DNA of 64,000 nucleotides, from NCBI GenBank assembly GCA_022605955.1, contig JAKCOZ010000040.1, positions 3,854,558-3,918,557 of the forward strand, read 5' to 3'. Below the pieces are notes generated by a model. It saw only the letters and a list, made by a program, of their open reading frames with translations. It ran no database searches and had not been told where the DNA came from. Position 1 is the first letter of the stretch; each line of letters starts with the position of its first letter. Below, in pieces: positions 62,801-64,000 of this stretch. The DNA is from Rallus limicola (taxonomy: Eukaryota > Chordata > Aves > Gruiformes > Rallidae). Made by a program: the position numbers and the translations under genes.

Positions 62801-63664
62801 TGGAGCATAGGAAGTTCCACACAAACATGGGGAAGAACTTTTCCCCAGTGAGGGTGAGGGAGCCCTGGGACAGGCTGCCCAGGGGGGTGTGGAGTCTCCA
62901 TCTCTGGAGAGATTCCAGCCCCGTCTGGACACTGCCCTGTGCAATATGAGCTGGGGAGCTGCTTTGGCAGCGGGTTGGACCCCATGAGCTCTCCAGGTCC
63001 CTTCCAACCCCTACAATTCTGTGATTCTGTGTATGGTTGAAGGAAGGAATATGCCTATGCTGGGGATTTCTGTCAGTCTGAACCTGTCAGCTGTGGCTCC
63101 AGAATGGATGGATCCAGACTAACAGGGAAAAGTGGTTGAGATATGGTCCTGCATCTACAGTGTGCTGCCTGCAAGACACTGACACCATTTCATCTCCATT
63201 CTATCAGGCTTCTCAGTCTAAAGCAGTATCAGCATTACATGCTCTGTACCATCAGATGGGGCAGCTGCAAGCAGGCATTAGGTACAGCACTTCTTGCTGT
63301 TCGAGGAGAGAGAGTGAAGCATCAGTGTACTCTGGGAATTCAGTTGTTCAGTGCTCCACAAGAGCTCTTGCTACTTTGTGTTTGAGCACAGGCTGCCCAG
63401 GGAGGTGGTTGAATCGCATTCCCTGGATGTGTTTAAAAAAACAAGGGTAGATCAGGTACTTAGGGATCTGGTTTAGCACAGGACAGGGAATGGTTGGATT
63501 TGATCTTTTCCAGCCTTGTGATTCTATAAGGCATTTGAGACTTGTTTCTTTTACAGAAAGGGCTCCAGTGTTTCCTGGTGGTGGTGGCCTTGCTGTGTGT
63601 GCCGTGGATGCTGGTGGCTAAACCCCTGGTCCTTCGCCACCAGTATCTGAGGAGAAAGCACCTG
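46133..63664 (+). CDS. ATP6V0A1: ATP6V0A1, V-type H+-ATPase 116 kDa subunit a isoform 1 (3'-partial, 16 coding exons)
   Basis: Subunit a of the V-ATPase Vo sector forms the stator arm and the proton half-channels through which H+ is pumped into synaptic vesicles, lysosomes and endosomes. Exons: 46133-46249, 46690-46768, 47078-47175, 47728-47856, 52873-52976, 54099-54225, 55360-55442, 56075-56168, 57757-57969, 58726-58876, 59097-59236, 60123-60280, 60709-60799, 61612-61730, 62051-62267, 63557-63664. All are GT-AG and in phase, totalling 2028 nt or 676 residues of roughly 840. The sequence [20 protein letters not shown] identifies isoform a1 rather than a2-a4. The C-terminal transmembrane helices, including the essential proton-channel arginine, lie beyond the window. 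CR1 copies sit in six of the introns (5, 6, 9, 10, 12 and 16). Confidence 0.98.
46351..46594 (+). repeat. Minisatellite, 49-50 bp unit, 5 copies
   Basis: Copies start at 46351, 46400, 46449, 46499 and 46549. Each has the form GGTGTAGGGGGGTAAAGGGT, a G run, then CAGGGTCAGAGACCCC. The last copy is slightly diverged. It lies in ATP6V0A1 intron 2, about 100 bp after the first coding exon. The G runs give quadruplex potential on the coding strand. Confidence 0.93.
47857..52872 (+). other. ATP6V0A1 intron 5 (5.0 kb)
   Basis: This is the longest intron of the gene in the window. It is mostly AT-rich unique sequence and carries one minus-orientation CR1 at 50198-50605. T-rich runs occur near 49810, 51064 and 51177. 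No additional exon was recognised. Confidence 0.75.
50198..50605 (-). mobile_element. CR1 LINE 3' fragment
   Basis: On the + strand AGAATCATAGGGGTTGGAAG leads into CAGGTCCAACCTGCTGCCAA, TGGGCAGCCTGGCCCAGGGC and TTCTCCAGGCTGAACAGTCC. This is a reverse-oriented CR1 3' region of about 400 bp. It is homologous, in the opposite orientation, to the copy at 62370-63032. Confidence 0.9.
52873..52976 (+). CDS. ATP6V0A1: ATP6V0A1 exon 6 with alternative 5' boundary (residues 142-176)
   Basis: The upstream acceptor (AG at 52871-52872) gives [20 protein letters not shown] and continues [15 protein letters not shown] second acceptor (AG at 52892-52893) gives an exon starting ATGGCGGATCC and removes seven residues (AELHHQQ) in frame. 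A third AG at 52889-52890 would retain one Gln. Both the seven-residue-plus and minus forms are known in mammalian a1 mRNAs as I recall them. The segment is a flexible, acidic loop of the cytosolic arm. Confidence 0.93.
53380..53695 (+). mobile_element. CR1 LINE 3' fragment
   Basis: It runs from GAGGGGAATCGTTTAAAAGG through GGGGCTGGAACAGGCTGCCC and GGCCAGGTTGGATGGGGCCC to GGGGTCCCTTCCAACCCCGA and CTATGATTCTATGA. It lies in ATP6V0A1 intron 6 and is closely similar to 44935-45128 and 57475-57690. Confidence 0.92.
53878..53926 (+). repeat. 20-bp tandem repeat, about 2.4 copies
   Basis: A GC-rich 20-bp unit beginning GCTGTGGTGTGG repeats at 53878 and 53898, with a partial third copy at 53918. 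It is in ATP6V0A1 intron 6. Confidence 0.85.
54099..58876 (+). CDS. ATP6V0A1: ATP6V0A1 exons 7-11: cytosolic N-terminal arm, second part (residues 176-399)
   Basis: Exons 54099-54225, 55360-55442, 56075-56168, 57757-57969 and 58726-58876. Characteristic blocks are [80 protein letters not shown] and [20 protein letters not shown]. The last exon ends [18 protein letters not shown] just before the membrane. Compared with the human protein as I remember it, Thr becomes Met in RIPMFERM and Tyr becomes Cys in NKFTCGFQN. Confidence 0.97.
57388..57424 (+). repeat. (CATC)n microsatellite
   Basis: About eight CATC units with one interruption (CATGCATC) lie in ATP6V0A1 intron 9, about 50 bp before a CR1 copy. 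Confidence 0.92.
57475..57690 (+). mobile_element. CR1 LINE 3' end
   Basis: AGAGAGAGTGGTGAGAGGCT leads through CCAGGTTGGATGTGGCCCTG to GGGGTCCCTTCCAACCCAAT and GGGATTCTATGATATGATTC. Aligned by eye to 53490-53690 it differs at roughly fifteen positions over about 185 bp. It lies 67 bp upstream of exon 10. Confidence 0.92.
58228..58305 (+). mobile_element. Short CR1 LINE tail
   Basis: GGAGTTGGACTTGGTGATCT, GAGTCCCTTCCAACTCAGTG and TCTATGATTCTATGATTC form a minimal CR1 3' end in ATP6V0A1 intron 10. Confidence 0.82.
59097..63664 (+). CDS. ATP6V0A1: ATP6V0A1 exons 12-17: membrane domain, first part (residues 399-676)
   Basis: Exons 59097-59236, 60123-60280, 60709-60799, 61612-61730, 62051-62267 and 63557-63664. 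Hydrophobic segments are [20 protein letters not shown] with the following [69 protein letters not shown] and [20 protein letters not shown]. An Asn-Trp-Ser glycosylation sequon in the luminal loop is split across the exon 13/14 junction. The loop after FLFSY reads [11 protein letters not shown], unlike the human PESGYSMLYSG. The last donor, CTG|GTGGGT at 63665, leads out of the window. Confidence 0.95.
59300..60020 (+). mobile_element. CR1 LINE 3' fragment (about 0.7 kb)
   Basis: CTGTGTGGAGAAGGACTAGG, GTGTTGGATCCAGTTCTGGG, GGTGTTCAGCCTGGAGAAGA and GACTTGATGATCTTAAAGGT are CR1 landmarks. The tail contains GTAGATCAGGTACTTAGGGA, shared with 63385-63530, which marks a second subfamily. It lies in intron 12, about 100 bp before exon 13. 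Confidence 0.9.
62370..63032 (+). mobile_element. CR1 LINE 3' fragment (about 0.65 kb)
   Basis: CCAATGGCATCCTGGGGTAC, GGCCCCACCTGGAGTGTTGT, GGCTGTTCAGCCTGGAGAAG and GTCCCTTCCAACCCCTACAA are CR1 landmarks. It lies in ATP6V0A1 intron 16 and is homologous to, and inverted relative to, the copy in intron 5 (50198-50605). Confidence 0.92.
63385..63530 (+). mobile_element. CR1 LINE 3' end
   Basis: GAGCACAGGCTGCCCAGGGA leads into GGATGTGTTTAAAAAAACAA, GTAGATCAGGTACTTAGGGA and a degenerate TTCCAGCCTTGTGATTCTAT. It is the same subfamily as 59870-60010 and ends 27 bp before exon 17, so it may contribute to that exon's polypyrimidine and branch region. Confidence 0.88.
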
Positions 63665-64000
63665 GTGGGTGACTACCTTTTTATTTTTCAATATAAAACC
63701 TAAATACAGTTGAAAAGTGATGTTCTCTGTCTTGGATACTTAGGTTCACACTGCATTGTGCCCTGTAAAACGCTTTTGCCTATTCCCAGGTGTAAAGGCA
63801 GGTGGGTTTTACTGGAGACAGAGTATTGCCTGCCTGCTTCTCAGATCTGGATCCAGCATCAAATCTGCTTTTAAAACCCCTGTCTATTGGTAATGATAAG
63901 AGCAATGTATTGGGCTTGGGCTTGATCAGCTGGCTTAGGAACACTGTCTTACTAGTTGCTGGATGCAATTCTGTGCCTTTGCTAGGCTGACAGTGTAAAA

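Larger units (their letters stand above)
54226..63556 (+). other. ATP6V0A1 introns 7-16
   Basis: The introns over 300 bp are 54226-55359, 55443-56074, 56169-57756, 57970-58725, 59237-60122, 60281-60708, 60800-61611, 61731-62050 and 62268-63556. Apart from the CR1 copies listed separately and one CATC microsatellite, they look like unique AT-rich intron sequence. No snoRNA- or microRNA-like structure was recognised by eye. Confidence 0.7.

Overview
The window is vertebrate, almost certainly avian, genomic DNA. It carries three conserved multi-exon genes in the order STAT3 - CAVIN1 (PTRF) - ATP6V0A1, which matches human 17q21. About a dozen CR1-type non-LTR retrotransposon fragments, compact introns and GC-rich promoters fit a bird microchromosome. 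A turtle or crocodilian is less likely because of the compactness. The species cannot be named from the sequence.

Layout. 1-3.35 kb has no coding exon. It ends in an ATTAAA plus GT-rich poly(A)-like signal on the + strand, possibly the 3' UTR of a convergent upstream gene (in human this neighbour is STAT5A). 3.35-6.55 kb is intergenic, with a CpG-rich patch at 5.86-6.54 kb. STAT3 is on the minus strand: poly(A) signal near 6.58 kb, 23 coding exons between 8408 and 16447, a 6.6 kb first intron and a CpG-island promoter at about 22.5-23.5 kb. The exons sum to 2313 nt, exactly 770 codons plus stop. CAVIN1 is also on the minus strand. Its two coding exons (41415-41834 and 25596-26261) give 361 residues and are separated by a 15 kb intron. 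Its only visible poly(A) signal, at 23.63 kb, lies at the edge of the STAT3 promoter. A CR1 cluster (43.8-45.1 kb) separates CAVIN1 from the CpG-island promoter of ATP6V0A1 (about 45.4-46.3 kb). ATP6V0A1 runs on the + strand and its first 16 coding exons are present (676 residues, 46133-63664). The gene continues beyond the right edge.

The three genes are not an operon and have unrelated jobs: cytokine-activated transcription factor, caveolar coat protein, and proton-pump membrane subunit. What links them is conserved synteny and, for CAVIN1 and STAT3, very tight same-strand spacing. All exon joins were derived by eye. Each was checked for GT-AG ends, reading phase and agreement with the expected protein length.

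No new biological system was found. The items most worth a second look are the loss of the AG dinucleotide used for the mammalian STAT3-beta splice form, a STAT/CRE-like pair in the STAT3 promoter, the CAVIN1-STAT3 junction, a changed repeat in the CAVIN1 HR2 helix, an ancient CORE-SINE (MIR-like) in the CAVIN1 intron, a five-copy G-rich minisatellite just after the first coding exon of ATP6V0A1, and the double acceptor of ATP6V0A1 exon 6.
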